NCBI GenBank assembly: GCA_026874595.1
Contig: CM049309.1
Coordinates: 96,990,723-97,054,722 of the forward strand
Source: Sipunculus nudus
Taxonomy: Eukaryota; Annelida; Sipuncula; Golfingiida; Sipunculidae
Direction: 5' to 3'
Length of the DNA stretch: 64,000 nt
In this document: positions 13,319 through 25,944 of the stretch, piece by piece
How the letters are laid out: every line of letters begins with the position of its first letter
Position numbering within the stretch: position 1 is the first letter of the stretch
The notes under the pieces: generated by a model
Database searches by the model: none
The model's input: the letters and a program-made list of their open reading frames with translations, nothing else
Told to the model about the DNA's origin: nothing
Position numbers and translations under genes: made by a program

Positions 13319-16300
13319 CAAGGGACCCATGGGTCACGGCGCTCAGCTGATCGCGATTGGACTATAAATGTTTCTTCACTGTGATACTATATCGAGTCGA
13401 TAAAGCTTATATCATGTACATGTTGGGCTATTATAAAGGAATGTAATGTAATATGTGAGTAAATGATAAATGAAATTACCTGACTGATGGATTAATAGAG
13501 TCAAATAAAGTGGTTTAATTTTTATTTATTTAGGAGGGGTTGAAAATTGTGATATATTTGAGCAAATATGAATGTAATGACAGCAGTAATAAGCAGTAGT
13601 AGAATGATGATAAGGCTATTTATTGAAGGATCTAAAGTGTATGGTAGTCTGCAAGCATTCAATTTGACAGATATGATGTTATGATTAACTATGCTGATGA
13701 AGTGATTTATGAATATGTGACTGTATGACACAATATCTCTTTAGTCTGGACAAGGTACATTATTGTGATGCCCACTATGTCTACATATTACACAATATTG
13801 ACATAATTTCTGGCATGTACATAGGTACCTATGGACGAATAGTTATACAAAATATTAAAGTATGAATATATCTGATTCATCTTGTTCTTGCTTACTGAGG
13901 CTGACTTTGGGATGGGGTTTGGAGAAGGGAAAAGTGAGGGCAGCACGAAGGTGGATGTAGAAATATTCTATTGTAATGTTTTTCATTTATATAAGAATAT
14001 GAAAAGCTAAGAGGAAAGGGGCCCTCCTACTTGGTTATAGTAAAGTTCTAAATATATGATTGCAAACTAATACTCTGACAAGACTGTCATGAAGAAAAAC
14101 AGTAAAAGTTTTGAGATACTGTGTTGCATACGAAAATTTACAGATGGACAGGCAAGTGGACAGAAAGGACTAATACCTTTATTTCACTTTCAAGAGAATA
14201 ATGCATTTAAGTTTATATATAATCCTATTTTTTTAAGCAGATCCACTTTTTCCATTAAGAAGATTTTATCTGAATCATTTTTTTATTTACAGGTTTATAA
14301 ATTTTTAATTAAAAAACCTGAAAATATAAGTTAAAATATTAGAATTGTTGCAAAAGTTGCAATCATTATATATACAGAGTAAAAACATTGGGTCATATTA
14401 TGCATACACATATATTTTATTATTTTTAAATCATAAAAGTTTTAACTGATTTTAAAAGAAAATAATGCCACAACATGGCATCTACAAGAATATTCCTTGA
14501 ATCACAATTAAAATGTTTTGCACATTGGAGTTTTCAGGACATGCTTAATTTTATTCACCAAAATAAAATAAAAGTAAATTTGATAAAATAAAACATATTT
14601 CCAAATAAAGTATACACACTGTTGGTTGAATGAGGGACAAACAATATCATTGTGCTAATTGATATCCCAGTTTTAATTAATTACTGGAATTAATAGTCAA
14701 TTTCACACCTGGTGAAGTTTTTACTCTTCTGAAGTAAGGAATTACTTATCTCATGAACATCCACACTTTCACAGCAATACACCACTTTGTGGACACAATT
14801 AAATGTACACTTTAATCATTGTAACCCTGGTGGTTCAATACAAAATCTAAAATGTAGCATGTCCAAGAATAAAATAAAATACAGAAAAATTATAACATTC
14901 ATCTAGTTTATGCACCTGCTGGGGGGGGGGAATGAGTGCAGGGCAGAGGGGAAGCCTGCTAGTAGTGGCCAAGCTGGGCCAAGGTAAGCTGCCTGGGGTG
15001 GGTTACATAATGCAAGTGAAGGCTGTACTACTAGGTGGGCTAGATGTAAACAACACTTGACATGATGTTTGAAAACACGAATAAAAGCTATTCATTCCAA
15101 TCAATTTCTTTTGAATGTTCAGATTTTAAAAGATTAAATCCTTATGCATATATGCTGGGAAAATTAAATCAACAGTGCCAAAGTTGGACAAAATTTAAGG
15201 TATTGATTTTTTATTTATGCTAATAACTTGAAAAATTTGCAAAATTCAGATCTAATTTTGGGTAAACAATTGAATCTTGATTAAATAAAGTTATATTCCT
15301 GAAAAAAAGTCTCTAGGTTCAGCAATTCTCATGTTAGGGGAGTAAATATATTTCCTGATTTTTTTTAAAAATTGCATTATTTTTTGGCCCATAACTTCAA
15401 AATAATACCCAATACTGACCTAATTTTTGGTATGTTCTTAGAAAATGTATAAAAGAATGTGAATACTAAATATAATGAAAAACAGATCAGTGGTTTTGAT
15501 ATTAGGCAGCCTTGAAGTGTAACAATGGCTTTTTTTTAAGGAAAACGGAGTTTTTTTTCTTAATATCTCGAAAGAACAAAGTCCTAATGACCCAATTTTC
15601 GGTATGGTAGGAGATTTTGGGGACATCTAAATTTATGTCAACAGCCGGGGGAGCATAGAGATGTGGACTGATTGACCTACAGTCATCAAAGTGGACTGCT
15701 TGACAATGTAAGGGAATACAAGAGCCTCCAAAAAAATTCACTAACTAGCCTAATTTTGCAGCTTCTTTTTTCAAATTTCAGATTTTAACAGATTAAATCC
15801 TTATGTATACATGCTGTGAAAATTTAAATCCACAGTACTTACAGGAAAAAAACGTGCCATGGCCAAAGTTGGGCAAAATTTAAGGTACCAATTTTATATT
15901 TTTGCCAATATTTAAAAAAATTTAACAAATTTTGATCTAATTTTTGGTATACAATTAAATTTTGATTAATTAAAGTTGTATTACTCGAAAAAAAGTCTCT
16001 ACCTTTAACACTTTTGGTCTTAAGTGACCAAATATCTTCCTGATTTTTTTACAAAGTCCATTATGTTTGGGCCCATAACTTTTTTAAATTATATAATACT
16101 GACTTAATATCTAGCATGTACATAGCAACTATATAGAAGAATATTTATGGTAAATATGAATAAAACCAGATGAGTGGTTTTGATATTAGGCAGTCCTGAA
16201 GTGTGAAAATAGATTTCTAATAAAAAATTGAGGTTTTTCCTTAATATCTCAAAGGAACAAAGTCCTATTGACCCAATTTTTGGCATGGTAGGAGATTTTG

Positions 16301-16484
16301 GGGACATCTAACTGTATGCCGAAATTCAGATTCGTAGGTCCAACGGTGTCGAAACGTGCCAGTCTTACGGACGGACATCCAGACGGACAGACATCCAGAC
16401 GGACGGCCGGACGGACAGACAGGCGGACGGACGACGGACAATGGACCATGACTATAGCTCAGATGACTTATAGTCAGCTGAGCT
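13319..16484 (-). mobile_element. Helentron-like family A', complete copy
   Basis: The 5' end at 16484 (AGCTCAGCTGACT, partner hairpin arm, then a long GTCC/GACG microsatellite at about 16360-16438). The 3' end at 13319 reads, on its strand, CAGCTGAGC (inverted 5' motif), the perfect palindrome GACCCATGGGTC and CTTG. The interior differs from family A: AT-rich text with 'cataacttcaaaataatac', two rough copies of a 650-700 bp segment (15110-15760 and 15770-16330) and a unique middle part. The forward copy at 52029-53851 matches both outer parts. No transposase frame is present. Confidence 0.7.
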
Positions 16485-18864
16485 AAAAAATCATGATTTT
16501 TCTACTTTTTAAATAAACTTTTATCAATTTAAATTAACAATTAATAAATTAATAATTTCCACTAAATTAACATTTTTGAAAAACCAATCAGTCCACTTTC
16601 TTACTAAAACAGCTGGAAAGTTTAAAATGACCTGTACAGGCGACTGGTTGTAAAATCAACTGTTAATTTTGAAGTATATTATATGGTCAGTTGAAATACA
16701 AAGCTTACAGCAAATACAGAAAAGTTCAGGCAAATGAAAATAGCCATGAAATAAGCAATATCAAGGTTCATCAGGGTCACCCAGTCAGAAAATAAGCAAA
16801 GTCCTTTTTATTTAAAATATCACTGAAATCAGCTTTAAGATAGGATCTATCTGTTGTCAGTCATTGAAAAAACCCCTCAGAAACACAAAATAAAAATTAC
16901 TATATAAAAAATCTGGTAAAAATATACCCATAAGAAATTTAATCAAATATATCAAATGAGGTAAAACTTTACCCCTCAGAAATGTAAACAATTGCAAGGT
17001 GGGAAAAAATCAAGCTAATATAAACAAATATATCAGACGTAAGTATATATTGATGAACATCATTTCAGAATGTTTTGCAACAAGGTTCGTACATCTGTCA
17101 CTTGATAAACGCTTCGGAGCCCTTAAAATAGCGGTATAACGTGGTAGCGGTATATAACGCGGTATTTGCCACCCAGTAAACAACACACAGGTGCTCAGTG
17201 CTATTTTTAACATTTCCATCGCGTGAGTATTTGATTTAGAGTTTATTTGCATATGACAACCTGACAGGGCTTCAACGCGATTGGCGAGTATTTGATTGAG
17301 AGGTAAGAGTTTATTTGCATATGACGACCTGACAGGGCTTCAACGCGATTGGCAAAAAGAGACCCCGCCCAGCAGCCCTAAGGGAGCCACTCAGAGATTC
17401 ATAGTATACTACACCCATGCGCGTTAAGTTTCATTCATGTGATTTCATGGCGGAAAATTGTCCGTGTGCAACAATTCCTGTGCTCTCAAATGCGATGCTA
17501 CAAGCATACACACAGTGATACACAGGTTTTCCAAATTATCGAAAGTAGCTGATTTCATCCAGAATTTCCATAATCACAACCTCGTAGTAACAGGTTCATA
17601 GCCATTTTAACAAAGAGATTTAAATAAGTCGACTTTTCCGCCTTCGGCCTTATGATTCCTTGTTTACAGAGGATTTTCCATGCAATGTCAAGAATGTCAC
17701 AATAGTTCAATTGTGACCCTGCGTTGAGATGGCATCCGAAACTGAGATCGGCAGAACCATTCAAAAGCCAGACTTTTTCTGACACCTTGTGGAAAATATT
17801 GCAGTCCCTGCTGATATAATATATAACAGTCAGCACCTTTAATGTTTTCGAACGTGAGCGGTCCATCATTACAAGAAGAACATAACAACTGAAATCGGGT
17901 AAGATCGTGATGAAACGTGAAAGTATGAAGGAGAACATTTGAACGGTTTGACTTGAGGAAGATCTCCGACGAAAATCTTTTTTATCTCCGCAGATCCTTG
18001 GATTTTAGATGATCATGAGAAAGACAAGGGAAATGTTTCGAACAAGGGAAATATTTCACTAACCATGGGCACGGCAAAATGCGGCGTCTTAAAAAATGAC
18101 CGACTCTGTCGTGTGGGTCGCATTTTGTAGGAGGTGACTGGGAGTTCATTTTTTTAGGGGATTTATATCACGACTCATGGACACATTTTATAACAACGGC
18201 AAAAAAAAACGACATGGACACTTGTATTTATTTTCCAAATTGTCACAACTTAGGGTTGGCGGGTCTCAGAAACGAAAAATTAAATAAGTATGGCCTAAGG
18301 TTTAAATACAACTCAGTAATAACTTACAGATGGCAAAAGTAGAGGGTGAGGCGCTCTCTCTCTCCATTGCAGGCAAAGCCAGGGGCATGGTGTCACTCCA
18401 CTACGCATGAAACACAATACCCTATACAATAATCCCCGTAAATGTAGGCTGGTAAAGTTATCCAATTACATACTCCAATGCAGTGTAGGTAATCCAAGAG
18501 TAAATGTTAATATTTCAGTATAAAATCCCATTGGAGCGTTAACAAATCACTGCTAAGGCTGACATGAGAGCTGACCACCCTGAGAACAGACTGAGCAACA
18601 CTGATTTGACACGCTCTGCGCTTAAGGTGGATGGTGACCGTCCGAGCCGTATCCACATGGTCAGCCCTGCATAGGCAGTTATCGCCTAGTGCTACATCGC
18701 TGTTACAAGCCAGCAGACAAACCCCGCTTACATAAGCGAGATACGCAGCTAACCTGGGCACCTGCAGTGTGACTGACCCCCACGGAACCATAGTCACTAC
18801 AATAGTACACAGGCGTAAAGCATTATACAGGACTGTCATCAAATGCAAGATGTCTACTGGGCTG
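16485..18864. other. unassigned region, slightly richer in GC around 17.1-18.1 kb
   Basis: No known repeat family is recognised. A minus frame of 127 codons (17555-17938) and one of 113 codons (18507-18848) are open, but they show no motif and are overlapped by other frames. A short plus frame starts at a good Kozak ATG at 17448 but stops after about 23 codons. The 17.1-18.1 kb part has more CpG than its surroundings and could be a promoter or exon region, but nothing decides this. Confidence 0.3.
17225..17353. repeat. tandem duplication, 61/68 bp
   Basis: The two adjacent copies share 'gagtttatttgcatatgac' and 'acctgacagggcttcaacgc'. The second has a 7-bp insertion ('ggtaaga'-like). They form a recent local duplication. 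Confidence 0.85.
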
Positions 18865-19064
18865 TTAATGCTTCAATTCTCTCTGGACAAATAAATCAGT
18901 TAATGATGTTACAGGTGCTTCAAGCATTCCAGAATGGTTATTTTTTATTACAGGCATTTTGACATACAACACAATGTGAACATTGGTATGCGAAAACCAG
19001 AGGAAATATTTTTTTTTAATTTCCTTTCTAAGAGTAACAGATCGTATTGTGCTATATATAACCC

Positions 19065-19590
19065 CAGTTAGCCCTTTGGTGGGCCGGCGACGCAACAGAA
19101 ACCTGAAACCTGTTGCGTCACCGTCGGTGGCTGACCTGTTATATGGGAGCAAATTACATGTTCCATTAGCTTGCATACTATGCAAGTTAATAATACCAGC
19201 GGGTGTGTTGCATTAAGGTGACTTAAGTCATGTAGGTGACTTAAGCCCAGGGGCATCTGTGTGTCACCATGGTAACCATTATGACGTCACAATTGTAATC
19301 ATGGTATTTAGGCCCCCAACTGGGCTTAAGTCCAGTAAAATGTTATTGCAACAGGCCCCTGGTCTATAATTTGCTGAATTGTTTCTTGCACCTTTTTTAA
19401 ATACTGGCGTTATCCAAGCGTCTTTCCTTGCTTTTGGTAGCATGCCACTGGACAGTGACTGATGATTTAAAAGTGTTACAACTGAAAATATTTCAGTTGC
19501 AAGCCCTTTCAATAAGCGTGTAGGTCCCGAAGCCTTATTTTGGTTTAAATTGTTTAAAAAATTGAGGATACCCGGTTCTGTAACATGCAA
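19065..19590 (-). pseudogene. non-LTR retrotransposon reverse transcriptase N-terminal fragment
   Basis: The minus-strand frame shows the RT N-terminal blocks: ILNFLNNLNQNKASGP, 'LLNHQSLSSGMLPKARKDAW', 'ITPVFKKGARNNSANYRP', and then, after an insertion, 'LTCIVCKLMEHVICSHITG'. These are the standard successive blocks of Jockey/CR1-type reverse transcriptases (NKASGPD, ITPIFKKG..NYRPVSL). The reading is broken between NYRP and LTC by a 148-bp palindromic insert (19206-19353), and the match fades after about 19065. It represents a different part of the enzyme from the fragment at 12292-12672, and I cannot tell whether they are the same family. Confidence 0.82.
19206..19353. mobile_element. MITE-like 148-bp insert in the RT fragment
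   Basis: The ends TGTTGCA and (T)TGCAACA are inverted, and inner 'gtgacttaag' and 'cttaagtcc' blocks extend the symmetry. It sits exactly where the RT reading is interrupted between the NYRP and LTCIVCK blocks. I could not find a convincing target-site duplication, so the superfamily is unknown. Confidence 0.55.
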
Positions 19591-19860
19591 GGGCTCAATA
19601 GGTGGTCACTGCGGACCCTCCAGTCAAGTATCCGCTGTATCTCTTAATCTTGTACCAGTACATACTAACTGGGCGCACCTTTCAAACGAAAATGCTAGTT
19701 ATCATCTGCATAGAAGATGGGCATGAGTCGAGTTGTAGGCACGAGAAGAACGAAGGATTAAACAAGTTACCCAGTCACTCACCTGGCCAAACTTGTTTAC
19801 GTCTACTTGGTTGCTAGAGCAAAACAGTACGCCCGTTGATACAGTAATTTTCACACCTGT

Positions 19861-19873
19861 CCAGCAGAGGGCG
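19861..19873 (+). promoter_or_regulatory. CTCF core-motif match
   Basis: CCAGCAGAGGGCG fits every position of the bilaterian CTCF core consensus CCASYAGRKGGCR. One match in 64 kb may be chance, and the surrounding sequence may be part of an unrecognised repeat. Confidence 0.3.
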
Positions 19874-21463
19874 TCACGCTCCGTCTGAAGCAATCGTGAC
19901 ATCAGAAACTGGACATGGAAAAGTTTAATAATAAAAGCCTACTCTGAAAAAAAGGCAGCGGGACCGTTCAGGTAGGTCGACCGGATCAGAATCATTTTAA
20001 TTATATATCATTAATTATTACATCTTTAGATTGTTTGTTTTGAGTGAATAATATATTAAGATTTCATTCTCATTGAATATACACTATTACAGATAACCGG
20101 ATCTAAGTTACGGCTTCTAGATTGCGGCTGTATAAACTATATACATGTGTCTTAGGCGTAGCCGCAGGTCGAGAGGCCGGGGGCAAGGGTAAAGCTGACA
20201 TAACTTGGTCATTAAGAGTTGACCATTAACCAGTAAGCAGGGGCGGATCCAGAAATTTTGAAAAGGGGGGGGGGGGGCCGTGTCCTGGATGTAGGTATGG
20301 GGGGGGGGGAGGATATATAAAAGTAACAAAATTAAAGGACGTCATTGATGCGTTTATTCTCCTGCAGTAAAAAGTAGAATGAAACCATGGCAATAAAATA
20401 AGTTTCCAGAGGCCACAACGAGCAAGAATTAAAATGACTGCTCTCAACAACTTGAAAAAATAATAATATATCCACAGTCCCTTTCATGTTTACTTGCCTG
20501 AATGTTCTTGATGTGGTATATGAATCCATTTTAATGATTCAAATGTAATTTCACACTTGTCCAAATACTGTTTGTGTTGTTTCTTGACTGAAAAACGGTC
20601 TGGCCTTTTTTTTTTAATTCTATACACCATTTCTATATATAAGGAAAATATGACATTTTCAAATCAGCTGTACATATCCTACTATAGACTCCCAAAGATC
20701 ATCTAGTCAGGTCTATTTGACACATGAACTGGTACTCCATCAATATGTACATGTAGAACTTTGGCTGAATATAATATATCTGGTACATAATTGCCATAAA
20801 AATTGTGTAAAAAGTTTTTATCAATCTATTGTCGATATCTTTGACACATTTTCTTAATATCCATGGTACTGATATCTGCCTGACAAATTTTACTTGTCGA
20901 GAACTCTGCCTTGGACAACTACCTTTGTGTATCAAAGTTGTAGAATTATATTCTTGGAGCACTAGCTGTTTACCCATGTTAACTCTTGGGCGAAGATAAC
21001 CTAAAGATAATCTTAACCTGTCAGATTAACTTCTTAACATTCACATAATAGAATAAAATGACCAAAATTTGTAATCATTGTTCCCTTGAATACAAAATTC
21101 ACTAAAATATTAAAATATTATCTGCAGGTGACCACTGCAAAAAAAAGTTTCATAAAATTAAGTAAAGGAAATCACTTGCATATTATTATTATAAGATAAG
21201 CTGTAGCTCATCATGACAGCATTGTTATTGATTAGCATATATATATATGTTTATATATATATATATAGATATATATATATATATATATATATATTCTGTT
21301 ATTCCCTTATTCTGTTCTAACAGGTGGGTGTATAATTTTCACAGTTTCAGTTAAGTATAACAGAAAACATATAATTCTCCCTTTCTTTTCAAGATTGCCA
21401 TGTTTTTTCTTAGTCTGTTATGCTAATTTTATACATCACATTAATGTAACACTAAGCTTAATT
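19874..21463. other. unassigned; transposon-end-like sequence and (AT)n
   Basis: At 20238 the sequence CAGGGGCGGATCCAG followed by a G run resembles terminal repeats seen in many animal DNA transposons. A matching inverted end is at 28098-28113. A TA microsatellite lies at about 21239-21294. No coding sequence is recognised; the hAT pseudogene ends at 21464. Confidence 0.4.
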
Positions 21464-22735
21464 CTAGTTGTCATCCATGGGATTCAGAAGGGTCATGCGT
21501 CTTGGTTTCTTGTTAGCATAGATGTCTACAATTTTTTCATAGTCAAAGGGAATGTCCCTGTGTATGTAGAGCATCATGAGGGCATTCAGCCGCTCTTCCC
21601 CCATGGTTGTGCGCTGAAAGGTCTTAATATATCTCAAGGAAGCGTGTGCCCTCTCAACAGCTGAGGAAGTCACTGGTACCAGCAAAACTAGTTTCAAAAT
21701 TGCGGTGACATTAGGAAACTGTTTGGCATTGATGACAGCCAGTGTCCCAGATGTTGTTGCTTGCAGTTCAGGTTGGTTGTGCCACAACCTCCTCCACAGA
21801 CGCATCTCCTGGTTAAAGGTGTCATGTGCAGGCAAATCTTCTTTGTAATACGAATATATCGGTTCTTGTTTTTCCTCCGTCAGGGCCTCTAGGTTTGCAG
21901 GCAACACATACAGGGCACCGATGGCATGGACATTGACTTTTCAAATCTTGTTTCAAGTTGTAGGATAAGTCCATCCAAGTATGGAATAAAACTGTTCTTC
22001 TCCAGTAAACGTCTGGAGTATATCCTTCGTGGTTTGTCCTCATTGTCTGCCGCCCACATCTTCTTGGTATGCCTATTTGGACCTGTGCACTGCTCCCCAT
22101 TGCTTGTGATTTGGCCATAATAATAGCAAACTCTTTTTCAACGTTTCAGCGAATATCTTTCATCTCTTTAAGAATTAGTTGAATTTCTTCATATGCATGT
22201 ACTATTTCCATGCTTCTGCCTAAAAGCATTGTAGCCAATGCTGCTGTAAATCCGAACAGATATTTGGCACATTGAAAAGAAACGATGAACGAAGAAGAAG
22301 TTATTTGTGCAGCAGCCCATTGGCTTCTGTGATGGTTTTTGAGTCCCTTTTCGTCTTGTTGGCATCGTTGTCTCTGATTATCTCTAAGCAATCCAGTAAA
22401 GGTGGATAAACCTCTTCAAAATCAAATAGAGACGTATGGCGCTCTACTCAACGAGTCTCACAAAGAACTTTTACTTTCAAGGTAGAAATTTTAGCGCTTG
22501 GTCCTGCATCAGAGTTGTGATGGTCAATACATTCCTCCAGCATTGACTGCCGTTTGGGGGAATATTTGTAAAAAATTGCCACTTCTTTGATGGCAGACAA
22601 CATACAATGAATGTCACATACTGAACATGACTTAGACAAGGCTAAGTTCAGATCATGGCTGGTGCAGTGGAAATATGGGGCTCTAGGTGCATGGGCCATA
22701 AACCTTGCAGCACAGCCCCTCTGTTCACCTGCTAT

Positions 22736-24448
22736 CAGACATGGGGTAATAGTAATAAGTAATAGTAATAGTAATAGACTATTACAGCTTTTTCCATGTA
22801 ATAGTAATAGTAATAGTAATAGACTCAAAAATTTTAGCTGTAATAGTAATAGTAATAGAAACAGAAGGCAAAGTAATAGAGTAATACATATTACTTTCTA
22901 TTACTTCCTGTGAGCCTCTTGATCATGAAGCATATCAGCAAATAATGCTGATCGAACACACTCAATTCTTGTCCAGCAATTGCCCAGGAAGTGCCTTTTG
23001 TTGAGACAAGCATGGGCCAGCTGCCACACTGCTGGTGACCACTGGTGCTTATTACATAAGAGTACTGGACAGAGCAGGTCACAGCCAAATAGGTAACCTG
23101 GCACAATCTGACCTTTGATTAGTAAACCATGGATAAACAGAGGAATGTTTGATGTTATGAGACAGATAAATTGTGTATTATTATATTGACATGTACATCT
23201 TATCTCACATCCATCAATCCATATGCATATTCTGAAACGTACCTAGATTTATTTTCACAAGCCAGTTTGCATTTTAATCATACAGATTGCAGTAACACAC
23301 ATTTAAGAAAAATAGAATATGGAACCAGATGTAGTTGCAGTGCAGACCCAAAATGTTCATGATAAGCTTATGGTGTTTTCACTACCCATAACATATGGAA
23401 GCCTACAATGCTATATAAACTCATACCAGTACTACAGTCACTTTGATAAAGTCATACTGCAGGCACATGTATTATCTATTTAATTTATATAAATATTCTT
23501 TTAAAATAATTCTTTTAATACTTGTCTGTTATTTCATAGTACCAATTTTGCAGACCTTCATTCCGTATCTAAAATTATGTTAATTTATATTTTGAAAATT
23601 AAATGAAGAATTTTTTTAAGATATTAATTTATTTGATTATATAATATGAGAATATAAGTAACTGTTAATATTTTGTTATTTAATATCTGAAATTTTGATA
23701 TCAAATAATTAGATCCTGTTATGTACAAAATTTAAAGTATAAGATTGTTGAATACCAAATTAATTGTGAAAGTGATATAAATAATATTTTATTTGTTTTG
23801 TAAAATTGATATAAGTTTAAATCACTCTCCATATTCCTAAATTATCCTATGCTGGTTTTGCTGCAATAAAGAAGGGCATGCCTGAAGAATAAAAGCCATG
23901 CATGCTACCATTATTGTAAAGTTTACCCCCTCTCTGTTCACTCTCAAGATGTACTATGTGATAAAATAAAACATGGCATCATATCCAAATGAACATATAT
24001 ACACTTGAGAAGATGGGGTACTTTTGTCTCTTTTGTTTAGAATCTGTCGTGAATCTTGATGTGAACAGTAGAAACAGGACACAGCCCTACCAAAATTCCC
24101 CTCCTGATACATACATAAAGGACTAAATTGTCAGCTTTGATACTAAATATTAATATGACATAATCATGAATAATTCCTTTGGAGACCATTTTTAGTTACA
24201 CTGAAAACTTTATTTATTAATTATGCGAAAGAAGATTAAATCTTAACAGAAGTCAGTACTTTAAAATAAATTTATGTGAAATATATATGAAAATAATAAA
24301 AAATGTACAAGTATGCATATAATTATAAATCAATATTTTACATATGCCAGGGGCTTTACAATGGGTTGCTTTTAAATTACATGTATTCAAGAGTTCATAC
24401 AATTATCTTATAATTTCGACTTGAAACGCCCTAATAATCATTGAGGTT

Positions 24449-24517
<69 letters not shown>

Positions 24518-24877
24518 AGAATTAAAGAAGCTGAAATAATTAAGATCTCCAGTATCATTAGGCTTATTGTTAATGACAGACACAGTATAAGAAAATTGTG
24601 CAGGTAACTGGATGATATAGGTGCTTCTAATATTAATATATAATATAAAAATGTTATTGCAGTGCTAGTTTATAGCACTCAAGGCTGCGCAAAGTGTAGA
24701 ATCCTCCCATCAGTTTATGTAATAGTAATAGTAATAGTAATAGATACCCCAGTAATAGTAATAGTAATAGTAATAGAAGATAAAATGTGGTAATAGTAAT
24801 AGTAATAGTAATATCAGAAATTGAAAGTAATAGTAATAGTAATAGTAATAGAACAACTGTAATAGACCCCATGTCTG
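22736..24877 (+). mobile_element. non-autonomous hAT (hAT-N), copy 1, 2,142 bp
   Basis: The 12-bp terminal inverted repeats CAGACATGGGGT/ACCCCATGTCTG are flanked by identical 8-bp duplications CCTGCTAT at 22728-22735 and 24878-24885. An 8-bp duplication and CA(G)-starting termini are hAT hallmarks. Within about 170 bp of each end are blocks of (TAATAG)n, in the same direction at both ends: 22746-22778, 22797-22823, 22840-22860, 24719-24776, 24791-24813 and 24827-24852. The core is AT-rich with no transposase frame. It is inserted in the transposase gene of a different hAT. A second copy lies inverted at 28904-41385. Confidence 0.92.
24451..24514. repeat. (TA)n microsatellite
   Basis: An uninterrupted TA run lies inside hAT-N copy 1. 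The second copy of the element has a T run (39651-39663) at the corresponding place instead. Confidence 0.95.
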
Positions 24878-25944
24878 CCTGCTATGTTTCCTGCACCATC
24901 ATAGGTTTGTGCCTGGCAGTTTTCAGGAGAAAGTCCAGCACTGTTTATGATTCCCAATATTTCATTACAGACCGCTTCACCTGTGATACTTTTGCATGCT
25001 ACATATTCAAGAAGACGCTCTACAACAGCATTGCCTTTGGTATAGCGCAAGACTAGACCAAGTTGTTCTCTGTTAGACAAGTCGCTGACCTCATCAGCTT
25101 GAATGCCATACAGAGCTCCTATTGATTGCTGATGTACTTCCTCAGTAATATAGTTTTGCATAAAATCTTTGATGCAGTTTAGTAGATCATTCTGTGCTGT
25201 TTTGGAAATATATGTAGCATTCTTCGCACATGTTTCTAGATGCTGTTGAAGAATCTTATCTCCCGACTCCACTCTAAATTTCAGCAAAACCTTTAGGTTT
25301 CCAGTATGTTCAATATCTGACATCATTTCTGCTACACTCTGTACATCGCCAGTGCCTTTTCGTCCACCATCAACTCTGTGTCCTATGAGAGCTTGTCCTT
25401 GGTGACCACAGAACTCAATAGACTTAGTGATAGATACAAGAACTTGACGATTCTTTTTCACTCTTTCAAGGGCTTGCACTGATATGGAGCTGTCTATTCT
25501 CACTGATGGGTTTTCCATTGTTCTTACAAAAGCTTCAAGACGAGTCTGAGCAGCTCTGTGATACTCAAGAGTAGCGTGGACAGCCAGGTCGGTTATTGCA
25601 TCTTTCCAGTTCTGGTAGGCCTTTGTGATCAATGTTGATGCCCTGCAACCTTGCCTTGGGTTACCTGGAAAGAGCACACATGGAAGGCAGAAGAGACCAC
25701 TTGCTTTCTTGGAGCACGTGATGAATGGAAACACATCAAACGAAGACCGTTGGCAATAACGTCTTTTTAAACCGTCTTTTGCTGTCTTATCTTTGTATAC
25801 CTTTTCAGGGAATTTGAAGTCCAAGTCTGGGATGCGTTTTTGGATGAAGAGGTTTCTTTCAGTATTATTTATACCTTCTGGTCTGCTGACAAAGTGGCTG
25901 ATATCCACTCTCGTTTCAATGTTGTCTGTAACCATGGGAACCAA

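Larger units (their letters stand above)
21464..25944 (-). pseudogene. hAT transposase (TTF zinc finger/DUF4371 type), split and decayed
   Basis: The N-terminal half (25944 down to 24886, about 353 codons) reads without a break. It has a TTF-type zinc-finger-like block (FPFITCSKK..LFCLPCVLF), a DUF4371 block and the catalytic-domain motif YDGAGNIAG. The C-terminal half (22727-21464) continues with GCAARF, 'YFHCTSHDLNLALS' and CETR, then a TGA where the family has Trp (motif RWVERH). It ends with the hAT dimerisation domain (SSAVERAHASLRYIKT..ERLNALMMLYIHRDI) and a stop at 21464. Damage includes that nonsense codon, another near 'DIR-NVEKEF' (about 22150), frameshifts near 22313, 22015 and 21945, and a 2.1-kb hAT-N inserted in the YDGAGN region. 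Removing the insert and one 8-bp duplicate restores the frame across the junction, so the gene was intact there when hit. The N-terminal frame stays open upstream of 25944 (a TTG), so the true start is unknown. Confidence 0.9.

Noticed and set aside
17448-17519. Short frame from a strong Kozak ATG (MAENCPCATIPVL...)
   Set aside because: It stops after about 23 codons, with no splice donor or homology that I can support.
17555-17938. 127-codon minus-strand frame
   Set aside because: No motif, overlapped by another open frame, and composition not clearly coding.
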